Positions 45,366-57,124 of a DNA stretch of 64,000 bases are shown here, piece after piece (within the stretch, counting starts at the first letter, position 1; each line of letters begins with the position of its first letter). This stretch comes from Halichoerus grypus (Eukaryota > Chordata > Mammalia > Carnivora > Phocidae), in contig NC_135725.1 in the NCBI RefSeq assembly GCF_964656455.1, forward strand, positions 49,731,688 through 49,795,687, written 5' to 3'. Below the pieces are notes generated by a model, which saw nothing but the letters and a program-made list of their open reading frames with translations, was not told the DNA's origin and ran no database searches. A program made the position numbers and the translations under genes.

Positions 45366-46040
45366 AAATAAATGATGGAAGTAAAAATAAAATGATGGAA
45401 ACCCTATTAACTTAAAGGACAGCCCATGAAATCATGAGCCTAGCCCATATACAGAGTTCTAGATTAGTTTTTTTTTTTTTTTCTAGATTAGTTTTTAAAT
45501 TTCTCACTCTGTTAGTGAATAGTCAAGGGTTACTAGAAATTTGGTTAAAAATGTCAACATGAGAGAAAGAGATAAAAACAAAGAAAAACTTAGTGAAAAC
45601 AGAGTCTATGCAGTGAATGGTAGAATGCATCATAGAACTAAATATTCTCAAAGAGCTAAGAGAAAATGTACTTACCAAACAGACAGGATGCTATTAATCA
45701 AAGAGAATCAGGGAATGAAGAAAAGTTCTTTGAAATTAAAAATATAATAAGTTGAAGTGTTAAAAGAAAAAATTGGTGTAATCCAGATGATAGAAAAAAA
45801 GACAAAGAGATGAAGTTCAATAGTCAACTAATAGGGGTTTCAGAGAAAAAGGAGCAAAGAATCAGATGATGGTAAATATCAAAGAAATGAAAGAAGACTT
45901 TTTCGGAAGGTGGGGGATATGAGCTCCTAGAATGAAAGGGCCCATGATGCTTTCAGCAACATGGTTGAGTAAAGACTCACTCCTAGGCAGTGTAACATGT
46001 CCAAATGCCAAAAATAAAGAGAAGGTTCCAAGTTTCTTAG
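45365..46040. other. Unique A-rich sequence, nothing recognised
   Basis: Purine-rich with no domain; a 68-codon plus-strand frame (45541-45747) is Lys-rich by composition only. Confidence 0.45.
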
Positions 46041-46051
46041 AAAAGTGGGTT

Positions 46052-46171
46052 GTACTAGGTGTTGTATGAAGTGTTGAATCACTGTATTGTACACCTGAAA
46101 CTAATATTACACAGTATGTTAACTCCCTGGAATTTAAGTAAAAACTTAAAAAAAGAAAAAAAAAAGAAAAC
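46052..46171 (+). mobile_element. Very short L1 3' end with 11-bp TSD
   Basis: Only about 120 bp: GTACTAGGTGTTGTATGAAG, CACCTGAAACTAATATTACA, AGTATGTTAACTCCCTGGAA and an A-rich tail. Perfect target-site duplication AAAAGTGGGTT at 46041-46051 and 46172-46182. Confidence 0.93.
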
Positions 46172-46182
46172 AAAAGTGGGTT

Positions 46183-47015
46183 ACATGTGATGGATCACAA
46201 TCAGACTGGCATAGAACTTTTTAGTAGCAATACTGGAAACGGATGATTCGTTAAAAATTGGAATAAAACATTTTCCGTGAATAGTTGCATATGCAGCTAA
46301 GCTTTCAATCAATGTGAGGCTAGAATCAAGACATTTCTAGACATACATGATTACAAAAATGTACTTTCTATGTATCCTTTCTTAGAAAACTTCTGTGCAT
46401 AAGATTTACTATAGTAGTTTACACAGTTGATGAGTAAACAAGGACAGATTACGTTGAGAAAACAGGAGCTGTAGTAAATACGTAAAAGAGGACATTCCAG
46501 CAGGAGAGGTGTGCGGCTCACATAGAGGGATCTATCCAAAATACCAGACAAGAGGACAATGGGAAGGAGAACCCCTGAGAAACAATAGAATTGACATATT
46601 TCCCAGGGAATTTATGTTGGTGGAATGTAGTATTGTGGAGAGCTTTTACAGTCTTATTGAAAGGGTTGGGAGGGATTATTGATAGGTCCCCTAGGAAAAT
46701 GAAGGACTGAATAAACCTACAATCATTAATCTAACCCACTCTTGCTTCCTCTATTCATTCCTGCACTGCCAGTTGGTATCAGCATATATGGTTCAGTTCA
46801 GTGTCCACCAAAGGATCTTAATTCATGTATTTGGTTATAGTCTTTTAGTTCTTTCCTCCTGAATACTTCATCTGTATTTGTTATTTAGCTGGGATCTTTA
46901 TACTTACCAAATTGTTAGAATGTTTTTAGTGCATCAAACATTCATTCATTTTAAGTAGTCACTGTTTTAGACTATCACAAAACGCTGATGCTGTAACATC
47001 ATTTCCTTCCTCTCC
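46183..47015. other. Unique sequence, nothing recognised
   Basis: No exon, RNA gene or firm repeat. Confidence 0.5.
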
Positions 47016-47017
47016 CC

Positions 47018-47145
47018 CCACTCTATCCCCCCAATTAAAGGGTACATGCTTGTTGAAAGGAGGGACTCTGCCTTTAGATTATCTATTTAAAAAACCCAGG
47101 GTACCTCATGTTTAATAAGTATTAGGTGTTTATTGTACTGAGTTT
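47018..47145 (+). mobile_element. Probable L2 3' fragment
   Basis: CCCCCAATTAAAGGGTACATG, AAAGGAGGGACTCTGCC and AAGTATTAGGTGTTTATTG follow the L2 3' end in order, with much decay. Confidence 0.45.
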
Positions 47146-47255
47146 CTTGCCATTTTTGCTAAAGGAAATTTTTAATTAACGAGCAAGACCCTGAAAATTC
47201 ATCCTCTTACCTTCTGGCAGAATTATACTTAAATATTCTAGACAAATTAAAATTC

Positions 47256-47279
47256 TTTTTTTTTTTTTTTTTTTTTTTT
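47256..47279. repeat. T24 homopolymer
   Basis: An uninterrupted run of 24 T. It could be the A-tail of a minus-strand retroposon, but no recognisable body follows to the right and no target-site duplication was found. Confidence 0.9.
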
Positions 47280-49905
47280 CAAGAAAATTTATTTTTCCTT
47301 ATGTGACCCATTGTTAACATTTAACCATTCCCCACCACTCTGAATTTCTTCATTCTGAGTTAAATCCCCTGAATTGCTATTTAAGTCCATTCTTTTCTTT
47401 TTGGTGCTTTGTTATACCAACTGAGCAATGAACTCTTTCTCTCCCTCTGTCCCTCTGTTTCTCTTTTTTCCAGGTTGCTCCAAATTGAAGGTGAAAATGA
47501 ATTTTTATCTTAATGTAGCATGGTATCTTGAAAATAAAATCAAGGAGACCATAATTTCAAAGTTAACTTCAGGCAACTCACAACTTCAGCCAACTCTGGT
47601 CTTCTGATGTGGAAATTCGTATAATGGTCCTTTCTGAATCTTGTAAATGGGAAGAGAATTTGATCACTTACTGGCCTTGAATGTTGTACTAGTTTAGCCT
47701 TCTACCCATGGATATAGACTACATAATTCCCTGGAAATTCCTATTTTGGTTCATTGCTATGACTACGGGACTATATTATTAGCCATTCACTCAAACTGTA
47801 AGTTTAATGCTAGAAATTACTATTAATTACTATCGATTTTTTCCCTCTTTTATATCATAAACAATAGCATAATTAGGGATGCTTATAAGATCTGATTTAC
47901 TGAAAACAAATGGTTAGATCTTGAACATAGGTTCTTGTAGAAAATAAGAGTAATAGAAAATTTAGATACATAGTAAAAATACCTACTTTTGTTATATGAA
48001 TACTAAATACTCCTGTATAATTTATGAAGCATAGGTAATAATACACATTTATCCTTTTAAGAAAATAATATCACGATTTTGTTAAAGTGTTGGTACCCAG
48101 GGATAAATTCCCTACTCCCAGGGGTTGATAACAATAATGAGACAGCTGAGAACAGAGATGTATTCTCCAAGTGGCTTGTAGACGAGCCAATGCATAAGAT
48201 GTAAATACGATGTGTGTTGTATTATTAATGTTCTCTGTATTTCTGTAGACCATTTTTGTGACTACCCTTGAAGTCCTTCACAGTGTGTGGGTGGTCAAAG
48301 AATTTCTGAGCTACTCCCTGTTGCTTCCGGATTGCTGAACCAATTTGGCTCTAGTTAATAACTCTATTAACTGGATAATGGTTACTGTCCTTTTATCAGC
48401 TCAGTAACACTACATCTCCATTATGAACAACTGGTCAGTGACATAAATCTCTTTATATAGTAATACACGAAATACTTTGTCTCTTAAGGGCAGTCTTACA
48501 GAAACAGTAACCAGTACTGCATTTTTCATTGGAAAAAGCTGCCTCAGGCCTCTGTGGGGCTGCAACTGGGTAGCATCTTCTAAATCTTCTCTCTGGAGTT
48601 GAGCAGATGGCAGCTTTCAGATTGGAAACTTGATTCAGTGCTGCATTTAGTGTGATTAAAACAAATGATGAGCCTGGAGCTGGGTCTCTACAGCCCCACA
48701 GAACAGGTGGCAAAATGGAAAATGAAGGTAGCCTGTTTGTCTACACAACACCAAAGAAACAGCTTGATGAACTTTCCACTACTGGAGTGACTGATTTATT
48801 TTTTCTCATCAAATAAATTGAATTGACCAGCTATATTGGCGTCCTAGAGACACAGCCTGAAAAGTCTCCTGCTCTAACAGGCTTCAAACTAGTAGGGGTC
48901 TGTAGTGACACAGCAGGTGTAGTGAGATCTAAGCCCTTAAATGCAATGTATACACAGAGCTCTGCAGACAGCCCTGTGGAGCTACCACATAAGATGGTTT
49001 TTCATGTGTAAATGAGAAGGCCTTTCATTTTTCGAGCTATTGCATTATATCCCCTTCTGCTGAAAGACAAACACAGGAAATCAACCAACACTGAGTTAAT
49101 TACAAAAGGGCGGCCAGTATCATAGTCAGGATTGTAGGCTTCCGTCATGGGCCTTAAAGGCACCAGTATATTTTGCACTTTGGTACTCAGACCTTAAGAT
49201 ACACTGGGGAATCATGGTTTTCATGAGATTGCTTTCTGGGAGATCTGTTGGGGGAGCAGGTTGATTTTGAATGAAATGCCTACCAGGATGGGGGTTGAGA
49301 AGGGGAAGTAGTTTTAGGGCAAAGAATTATGAATAGCTCAATGGCTGACTTACAAAGTGAGAAATTACCTGGCATGGTGTTTTAGTTAGAGAATCCCCAA
49401 ACCCCTGAAACTTGCTGCTAGAAGACAAATTTGAGGTCTCTTAGGCTGAATAGAAATAAATGTAGATAAAAAAATATAATTAATGACTCTACGTGATTTT
49501 CCTAGTCATGGAATGAACAACTATTTCAAATTACTGTGAAAGGATTTAAACTTTTAAAATTTTCAATATTTGGTTAGTATTTGGAGGAGTCCTACTTTGA
49601 GGCTTTTTACTTACATATTTATAATTTCCTCATATTTTATTTAATCGGGTCATATAAATATAATGGGACCTTAAAATATTTAAAAAGTTTTCTCATGCTA
49701 CATGATTATGTATGTCTTTGTATATGTACACACACATCTTTGTGTTTCATGTATATAGATGTATATACAAAAACACACCATTTGTTTACGTACTATTCTC
49801 TCTAAAACACTTAAATTTTATTTGTAATGACTTTAATGAAGACTAAATAATGAATGCTAAAGCCTTTCATGTGTGGAATGTCCTCTCTGACAGCCATTGG
49901 AACTT
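47280..49905. other. Unique sequence, no gene recognised
   Basis: About 2.6 kb free of recognisable repeats. Frames are at most 86 codons. A strong polypyrimidine-CAG motif ends at 47473, and 48540-49010 is less AT-rich than its surroundings (see findings). Confidence 0.45.
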
Positions 49906-49909
49906 GAAG

Positions 49910-50040
49910 TTTTGTTAATACCATTATCCCCATTTTATTAGTTAGAAAGCTGATTCAGAGTGGTTAGATAATTTTCCAAGGTTATAAAGCTCATAAATGA
50001 CAGAGCCAGGAATTTTAACCTAGATCGTAAGTCTTTGAAT
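49910..50040 (-). mobile_element. MIR fragment
   Basis: Complement of the MIR core: ATTATCCCCATTTTATTAGT, AAGGTTATAAAGCTCATAAATGACAGAGCCAGG. Confidence 0.85.
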
Positions 50041-51600
50041 ACTGTCATGTACCTTCTCTTGTTGAATATATATTTCAAGGTAAATGTTTGAAATATATTT
50101 CAATATGTGCTACAAAATGAATATGATGTATACATATGCTCACATTTTGCATGCTGAACATTTCTTTAATGAATTACTTTGTTTGGCAGATTTCTAATAT
50201 AGGCAGTGTTAAAGTCTGATTTTCTTGGATAAGGTAGAAATCAGACATGCTTTTTTTTTTTTTAGTGTACATCTTAGAGTTGGTCTCTTTTATATGGCTC
50301 ACATTCATATTTTAAGTTTAGCCTCAAAAGATCTATAATAGAAACATAAATTTAAGGCCTTGTTTTGGTTTTCTTACTGTTGTTGGTAGCTGCTGGAAAA
50401 TAGGATTTGGTTCTTTTCTGTATATCATCCCTAGGAGATGTAGGTCTCCTGAGTGGCAGGTGGTATTTTTGTTTATTTCTTTGAATAAAGGAATGGAGGT
50501 AAAATCTGTGATGGAAATATTTAATATTTATGAAACAAAGAGAAATATCAAAGACAAGTCTGGGTCTTGGAGACTCCTTTGAAAAAGTCCATTATTAAGC
50601 TCCAAGTAGCCAAACACTTACATGATTTGGGAACATATTGTTTGTAAAAGTACTAACAGAACTCTTCCAAATGTTCTAGAAGATGTATCTTGGGAGAGGT
50701 CAGATGGGCTCAGATCCCATTGCTCTATGTTTGTTGCTATAAGACTCTATTATATCCATTGACTTTCTAAGCACAAAAGTGAAAGTGAAAGAATATCAAT
50801 CATGCTATAGAGAATAACTTTGGCATGATCCTCTTGGCTGTTCAACAAATGTCTCCTATTGGGTCTGCTCAGTCATTGACAGCCAGGGGATTGATGTGTG
50901 CATGACAACCATTAATGCTAATGGAGTTGTGCATTTTAAATCCCACTGCACTGATAAAGGACAGATTCAAGTGTTGAGTGTGAGTCTTCTGTGGAAAGCG
51001 AGTTGGGATTGATCTTGCTAAAATAATTGTTCCTCCTGCAAATCCAGAGCATTTCTCAGGACAAATTGGCCTTTTTTTTTTTTCCCCCCCACTAGGTATT
51101 TCTTGGGAAAGGAAAAATGTAGAAAAAGGTAGGTGTGTCTTGATGGTGATTTACTGCTATAACCAATTTTAGAAAAAGGCATTTTTCAAAATATGAAAAG
51201 TATTATAATAGTTGTCCTAGTCATTGTCTCTGAATAATCTCATTTGTTGAGATAAAAATTAGAGATTCCATAAACTCCAGATGTTTCTAAATATCTGGGT
51301 ATTCTGGTTCTTCTAAGAAAGCAAACAAGATGATTAGATCTTTTTCAATCTTTTCTTTTGAAATTTTTGAAATTAATTCCATCCACGTGTGATTTGAGTG
51401 ATGGTAATGGTAGGTCGCCACACATTCTAGTTTAGAATTTATTATTTAAACAAATTTCCCAAGTATTTTTATTACTCTTGGCTTTATTTTAGTTTATACT
51501 AGACTAATTCTTTAATGCAACTATCTAGCTTCAGAGAAAACATTGAGACAGCATATGGTTATTTCCTTATGAAAACAAAGATTAATATTCTCTTATTTCA
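50040..51600. other. Unique sequence, nothing recognised
   Basis: AT-rich. A T/C homopolymer junction lies near 51071-51091. No gene seen. Confidence 0.5.
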
Positions 51601-51604
51601 TGAA

Positions 51605-51900
51605 TTTATTCACTCAGGTCCATATGTCTTTTGAATGCCTACTGTATACCAGGTATACTTTTGGTCCTGGGAGGGGGACAGTGAACAAATAGATAAAATC
51701 ATGCCCTTATGAAGCCTGCCGTTTAGTGTGGGAAGATGGAAAATACAACCAAATTATTATATAATGTCTGGTGGTAATAGGTGCCATGAAGGAATACAAA
51801 GCAGGGTGTGGGGATTGGGAGTTGTGGGAGGTAGGGCTACCATTTTATATGTGGTGATTAGAGCTCAGGTGGCTTGAGAGGTAAAGGGCTTGATGCTGAC
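51605..51900 (-). mobile_element. L2 3' end
   Basis: Complement of L2: TGAATGCCTACTGTATACCAGGTATAC, ACAGTGAACAAATAGATAAAATC, CCTTATGAAGCC, ATAATGTCTGGTGGTAATAGGTGCCATGAA, AAAGCAGGGTGTGG. Confidence 0.8.
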
Positions 51901-52209
51901 TGTTTACCATTGGCTTATGTGGAGCACTAGACCTTCGATTATGGAAATGGGTTACTGCTATTCCTTTTCAAAGAATAGAATGCTATTTTACAAAGTGATA
52001 TAATGTGACATCTTTCGTCTATCCAATATGGCATGACTTTGAGGGATGGAGCCTTGAATGTGGAAATCCATCACCAGTTCATTGTCATATCAGACAAAGG
52101 CAACAATTGGCTTCAGAATAATTCACATGATTGAAGAATGGCAGGAAGGATTTTGCTATCACCCAAATTAGCTCAGGAACAATACTGCTTTGGGAATCCT
52201 TGAGAGATT

Positions 52210-52390
52210 TTAACCTCTACTCCTTTGCCCATTCCCTAGTTTCCTTTTCCCCTCTTCCCCATGGTCTATGTGGTCATCATTCTTTATAGAATTTGGCATG
52301 ACATGCCCTTCCTCAGGGAAGTCTCTCTTGACCAACACCATCATTTCCTGATTACTCCCTGGCTTCACCTACCTTACCCCTCACACCTGG
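52210..52390 (+). mobile_element. Possible L2 fragment
   Basis: CTTCCTCAGGGAAGTCTCTCTTGACCAACACC resembles the L2 CTCAGAGAGGCCTTCCCTGACCACCC block; the rest is weak. Confidence 0.35.
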
Positions 52391-52534
52391 GAGTTGAGAG
52401 GAAATGAAAAAGAAAATGATTTCACATGTAGGCAGAAATTTCAAGAAAAGGCATTAAAAAATAAACTTCACACTATTTCAAGACTCTTTTAACTTGCAGC
52501 AAATTTAATATTAGTTCAAATTATCCCGTTTTTA

Positions 52535-52732
52535 TTTTTATTATTTTTTTTAGATTTTATTTATTTGACAGAAAGAGACACAGCGAAAGGGGAAAAACAA
52601 GCAGGGGGAGTGGGAGAAGAGAAGCAGACTTCCGCTGAGCAGGGAGCCCGATGCAGGGCTCGATCCCAGGACCCTGGGATCATGACCTGAGCCAAAGGCA
52701 GATGCTTAACGACTGAGTCACCCAGGCACCCC
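52535..52732 (-). mobile_element. Carnivore SINE, TSD with two mismatches
   Basis: Minus-strand SINE ending GAGTCACCCAGGCACCCC. The target-site duplication AAATTATCCCGTTTTTA (52518-52534) against AAATTATTCCATTTTTA (52733-52749) has two mismatches in 17, suggesting an older insertion than most others here. Confidence 0.96.
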
Positions 52733-52934
52733 AAATTATTCCATTTTTAAATTACAGGCTTGCTGACCAAGATTATCAGGAGACTGCCAGCAATCAGAGT
52801 TCGGCAGTTAATGCATACATTTGTCACTGCCTTCCTTCTATTGTTTACTTGGTCTGAAGAAAATATAAATTATCTTTCATGCATTAAAAATTTGATGGAA
52901 ACAATAATACGTTTTGAACACACACAATTGCCAG

Positions 52935-53130
52935 TCATACTGAGTCTCACATGCATCACTTCATCTTACCCTATTGGCAGTTTATATGTGGGAGAAACTG
53001 TCGTCATGCCTATTATAGAGGTGAGAGAACTAAGGTTTGAAAATACTAAGTAACTTGCCTAAAGTTACAAGGCCAGTAAATGCCAGATCTGGGATGAAGA
53101 CTGAGGAAATCTAAATCCTAACTCTACAGA
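52935..53130 (-). mobile_element. MIR fragment
   Basis: Complement of MIR: CATGCATCACTTCATCTTACCC, GAGGTGAGAGAACTAAGG, AAGTAACTTGCCTAAAGTTACAAGGCCAGTAAATGCCAGATCTGGGATG. Confidence 0.9.
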
Positions 53131-53600
53131 AAGCCAGAGCATTAAAATACCATTTTCAGAGATTAGTGAAGACAAACAGAATTCCAGGTCCAAGGCCTGT
53201 AGTTAGCCGCTGCCAGGCTCAGAGCCTTAAATATCTTTTTACAAAGAATAAAAAAATGATATTCATGAAAGACTGACTTGGTATTAAACTGGTACGATGT
53301 GGAACTTCCAACAATCCATTCTAAGGCAACACTTAGAAGTAGATCATTTGGGGAGCTCCTGAGTTTGAGTTTGAGATTTGCCCAAAGAAAAGAGGCTGGA
53401 GTCAGGTTTAAGACTTGGTGAAATGCACAGCTTTCCATGTAGGAGCAAATGCATGTTTGTCTTGAAAATGGCATCCAGAATCAGCTTTGACAGAAGTGCC
53501 AAAATTTGATTTTTCTTTTTTAATTGGCAGCCAGACACAGAAGGCCGTGAGTAAGCCCAAATCTAACCTCATTTCTCCTTCCTCAGCTCCCTCAGGTTCA
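53130..53600. other. Unique sequence, nothing recognised
   Basis: A 103-codon minus-strand frame (53163-53474) has no recognisable domain. Confidence 0.45.
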
Positions 53601-53882
53601 CCCTCCTGTCTTGATTCATCTTTAATTCAACAAAAATTGAAGAGCTTCCACTTACCAGGCATTGTTGTGGGTGGTAGGAAAATAATAGTGAGCAAAGTAT
53701 AAGATCCATGCCTTCAATAGAGTTCATATTTTAGTCGGAGTGGACAGATAACCTAAATAAGTAAAATGGATAGTGATAAAGATGACAACATATCAGGGAG
53801 GGAGAGAAGTCTAACTTTTGGATAGGATGTCAGAAAGGACCTCATTGAGAAGGTAACTTCTGATCGAAAGATCTTCCTGTTA

Positions 53883-54473
53883 TGGGGCATCTGGGGAGCT
53901 CAGTCATCAAGCGTCTGTCTTCAGCTCAGGTCATAATCCCAGGGTCCTGGCATCGAGCCCTGAGTCCGGCTCCCTGCTCAGCGGGAAGCCTGCTTCTCCA
54001 TCTCCCACTCCCCCTGCTTGTGTTCCCTCTCTCACTGTCAAAAAATAGACATTGGGGAGGGTATGTGCTATGGTGAGCGCTGTGAATTGTGTAAGACTGT
54101 TGAATCACAGACCTGTACCTCTGAAACAAATAATACAGTATATGTTAGAAAAAAAAAAGAAGAAGAAGAAGAAGATAGCAGGAAGGGAAAATTGAAGGGG
54201 GGTAGAAATTGGAGGGGGAGATGAAGCAGACTATGGACTCTGAGAAACAAACTGAGGGTTCTAGAGGGGAGGGGGGTGGGGAGGATGGGTTAGCCTGGTG
54301 ATGGGTATTGAGGAGGGCACGTTCTGCATGGAGCACTGGGTGTTATACGCAAACAATGAATCATGGAACACTACATCAAAAACTAATGATGTAATGTATG
54401 GTGATTAACATAACATAATAAATAAATAAATAAAAGTCACAGAGGAAAAAAATAAAATCTTAAAAAAAAAAAA
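53883..54473 (+). mobile_element. SINE + L1 3'UTR composite with a single 16-bp outer TSD
   Basis: Plus strand: a SINE head and body (53883 to about 54040, ending CTCACTGTCAAAAAA), then an L1 3'UTR (54046-54436), then the SINE tail GTCACAGAGGAAAAAAATAAAATCTT and poly(A). The outer duplication AAAGATCTTCCTGTTA is perfect at 53867-53882 and 54474-54489. The simplest reading is a SINE later hit in its tail by an L1 end; I could not identify a clean inner duplication. Confidence 0.9.
54046..54436 (+). mobile_element. Carnivore L1 3'UTR (two-module type) inside a SINE
   Basis: AGACATTGGGGAGGGTATGT, GTAAGACTGTTGAATCACAG, an internal A10 + (GAA)n tract at about 54149-54175, then GACTCTGAGAAACAAACTGA, GGAGCACTGGGTGTTATACG and TATGGTGATTAACATAACAT. 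Same architecture as 33676-34216. Confidence 0.95.
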
Positions 54474-54879
54474 AAAGATCTTCCTGTTAGGAAGTAATAG
54501 TTGAGGGAGTAAGATGGGACAGAGGTTTCTCTCACTCAGTCACAGGGTCTTCTGATTGGCCCACCCACTGTTCCAGCAAGATCTGGCATGTCATGACGTT
54601 GATTGTTTCAAATTTTATGCCAAGTTGTGGAGTTACCAGCCTGGTATTCGCACAATTTTTTCAAGACTGTTTTGTCTAGTTTGCTTACATTTAAAACATG
54701 AGATAGCTTTCTTTATCCACCTATGTAAGAAATACATGTTCTTCTGTATAAATTATTAGAAGTTTTTGTAGGACTTTAATTTTGCTCAGGCATATGCTAG
54801 ACTGTTTTATCAGTTGCTTTAACTTGAAGAGCAGGCAGGCATGGAGCTGGAGCCTTCAGAATGGTTAGGAAGGAGGAGG

Positions 54880-54975
54880 CTAGGGACACATACTATATGC
54901 CATGACATAAAACCCTTAATGTAGGTAATATTATCCTTATTTTACTAATGAGGTAATCAAGGCTGAGTTGGCCAG
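54880..54975 (-). mobile_element. MIR fragment
   Basis: Complement of MIR: GTAGGTAATATTATCCTTATTTTACTAATGAGGTAATCAAGGC. Confidence 0.75.
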
Positions 54976-55530
54976 CCTTCCTCCAAATGCAGCATTCTGA
55001 AGTTTTACCTGAGTTATTAAATTTCAAACATCAAGTACATAATTTAATTTTTCTGCGCCTTCATTGTGTATGTGGGAGGGGAGTACATCTGTGTGTCTAA
55101 ATGTCCTAATTACATCCTAGATTACACAGGCTTTTAGGTGCTACAATGATAGCACCTCTCAATATATGATAATATCTTTCAACTTTTATTTTTTAAGTTT
55201 TTTTATTGAAGTCCTGAAATCTTGCTATTCAAATAATGTATTCTAGTATCAGTGGGATGCTGAATAACTTATCTCAGAAAATAACAAGCTTTGTGCAACA
55301 TAAAATTCTATTTCGTACTACCTAGTAATCTTTATCCTGCAGTAAATTTATGACCAAATGATTCCATTTTAAAATCACTTGCTTACCAAATCACCAGAAA
55401 AATAGACCATAATCATAGTTGGACAGGTAATAAATACACTTATTGCATTCCTCTGCCCTTTGACTCAGAATTTGTAAAATGATGATTACTGCCCATACAT
55501 TGAAAATATAATAATAAAATATCAAATAAT
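54975..55530. other. Unique sequence, nothing recognised
   Basis: No repeat or exon seen. Confidence 0.5.
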
Positions 55531-55765
55531 TACTGGGCATGGGCTATGTTTTGGGTTTATGCTAAGAGCTTTGTGTGCATTATCTCATTTCTTCCTCACG
55601 ACACTCCAGTGAGGAAGATACTGTTGTTATACCGGTTTTAAAGATAATAAAGACATCGGTTGACCAGGTAAGAAAACTTACTCAAGATTACATATCCAAG
55701 GGTGGGTTTAAGATTTAGGCAGTCTACCTCCAGGTCATACACTTAACTAAAGCACCACCTGTACT
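55530..55765 (-). mobile_element. MIR, nearly full length
   Basis: Complement of MIR: TGCTAAGAGCTTTGTGTGCATTATCTCATTTC, CTCACGACACTCCAGTGAGGAAG, GTTATACCGGTTTTAAAGAT, TTAGGCAGTCTACCTCCAG. Confidence 0.9.
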
Positions 55766-57120
55766 TCCAGAGATTAGTGAAAAAAAAACCATGAAATTCA
55801 GGATTGTGAGTTCATTTTAGTAACTCGGTGGTTTTAGATTTTCTTACCTTTGATAAAACAGGAATGTTCTATGGAGAAAATTGAGCAATTTACGTGACGG
55901 TGCTTTAAAACTTTTGATACTATCCAAAAACATTTTTTTTCCCTTAGAAACAATTTCTTAATTGTTTCTTGTTAATTAGGCAAAATTATGGAGATTGCAC
56001 AAAAATCTGTGGTTGTCAGAGGTTGGGGCAGGTGAGCAAGGGATGAATAGGTGAGCAAAGAGGATTTTTAGGGCAGCGAAACTACTCTATATGATGTTAC
56101 AGTGGTAGATACATGTCATTATACATTTGTCCAGATCCATAGAAGGTGCAATGCCAAGAGTAAACCCTAATGCAAACTGAGGACTTTGGGTAATAATGAT
56201 GTCAGTGTAGATTCAGCGATTGTTAACAAAGGAACCCCTCTGGCGGGGGCTGTTCTTATTTAGGGAGGCTTTGCTACTGTGTTAGGACAGGGCCATGTGG
56301 GAAATCTTTGTATCTTCCACTCAGTTTTGCTGTGCCCTAAGACTTTAAATCATAAAGTCTATTAAAGTCTAACTAAACTTGTTGTTTGACATAGTGGGCT
56401 TTAATCTAAAAACTAAATTAAAAACAGAAAAGTTATGTAAATTTTTTTAATGCATAGCTTCTAAAAACAGCATTGCAAATTTCACAGCTTTTATGCAAGG
56501 AAGATCTTTATAATTTCCCTCTAACAGAGAGGTACAAATAGGGAAATAAGACACTTGGTCTTAAAAATAGTATATAGCAGCATATATATGTATCATATGG
56601 GACAAATTCTTTTCTTCTAATGCCTTATCCATAAGAATGTAACTAGGCTGTTAAAAACACAGCGAAGGATTTTTGGCTCAAGTTTAGCAGTACAGTGATG
56701 ACAGGCAATACCCCTTTCCATATTTAAATGAAAATACTGATTAAGGAAGGTAAAAATTCCAAATAGATTACCCTGACAACCAAGAATCCACTGAAAAGCT
56801 ATTAGAATTTATGTACCTTTCCAACAAAGTGGCAAATTAAAAAAATAAATGCACAATTTCAGTGATACTTATTTATAATACATAAATCACATAGAAATAT
56901 CTTAAGAAAAATTTATATTCAAATTAGCAATAAAATATATTTAAAAGGCTGAATTAAACTGAATAAGAGGCCAAACCTTTTGCAGGACATGAATCTTGAC
57001 TATCTGGATCAATGGAAAGACCGTGTGGCTGATAGTAAATTTATAAATATAAGGATCATCAAGAGACTGAGAAGACTTGAATGAAAACACAATAGTATTT
57101 TGGTATGTTTTAGTGGGTGC
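55765..57120. other. Unique sequence, nothing recognised
   Basis: AT-rich. 55995-56380 has text reminiscent of a decayed L1 3' end (GTGGTTGTCAGAGGTTGGGG, TGAATAGGTGAGCA, ATACATGTCATTATACATTTGTCC, AATGCCAAGAGTAAACCC), but it is too decayed to bound. Confidence 0.4.
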
Positions 57121-57124
57121 CCCA

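Larger units (their letters stand above)
53605..54560 (-). mobile_element. L2 3' end, split by a SINE/L1 composite
   Basis: Complement of L2: TTAATTCAACAAAAATTGAAG, TTACCAGGCATTGTTGTGGG, TAGTGAGCAAAGTATAAGATCCATGCCTTCAATAGAGTTCA, GAAAGGACCTCATTGAGAAGG, resuming at 54490 with TAGGAAGTAATAGTTGAGGG. The block 53883-54473 is a later insertion. Confidence 0.8.

Noticed and set aside
47256..47500. Minus-strand processed pseudogene with T24 as its A-tail
   Set aside because: No recognisable coding body to the right of the tract and no target-site duplication found.
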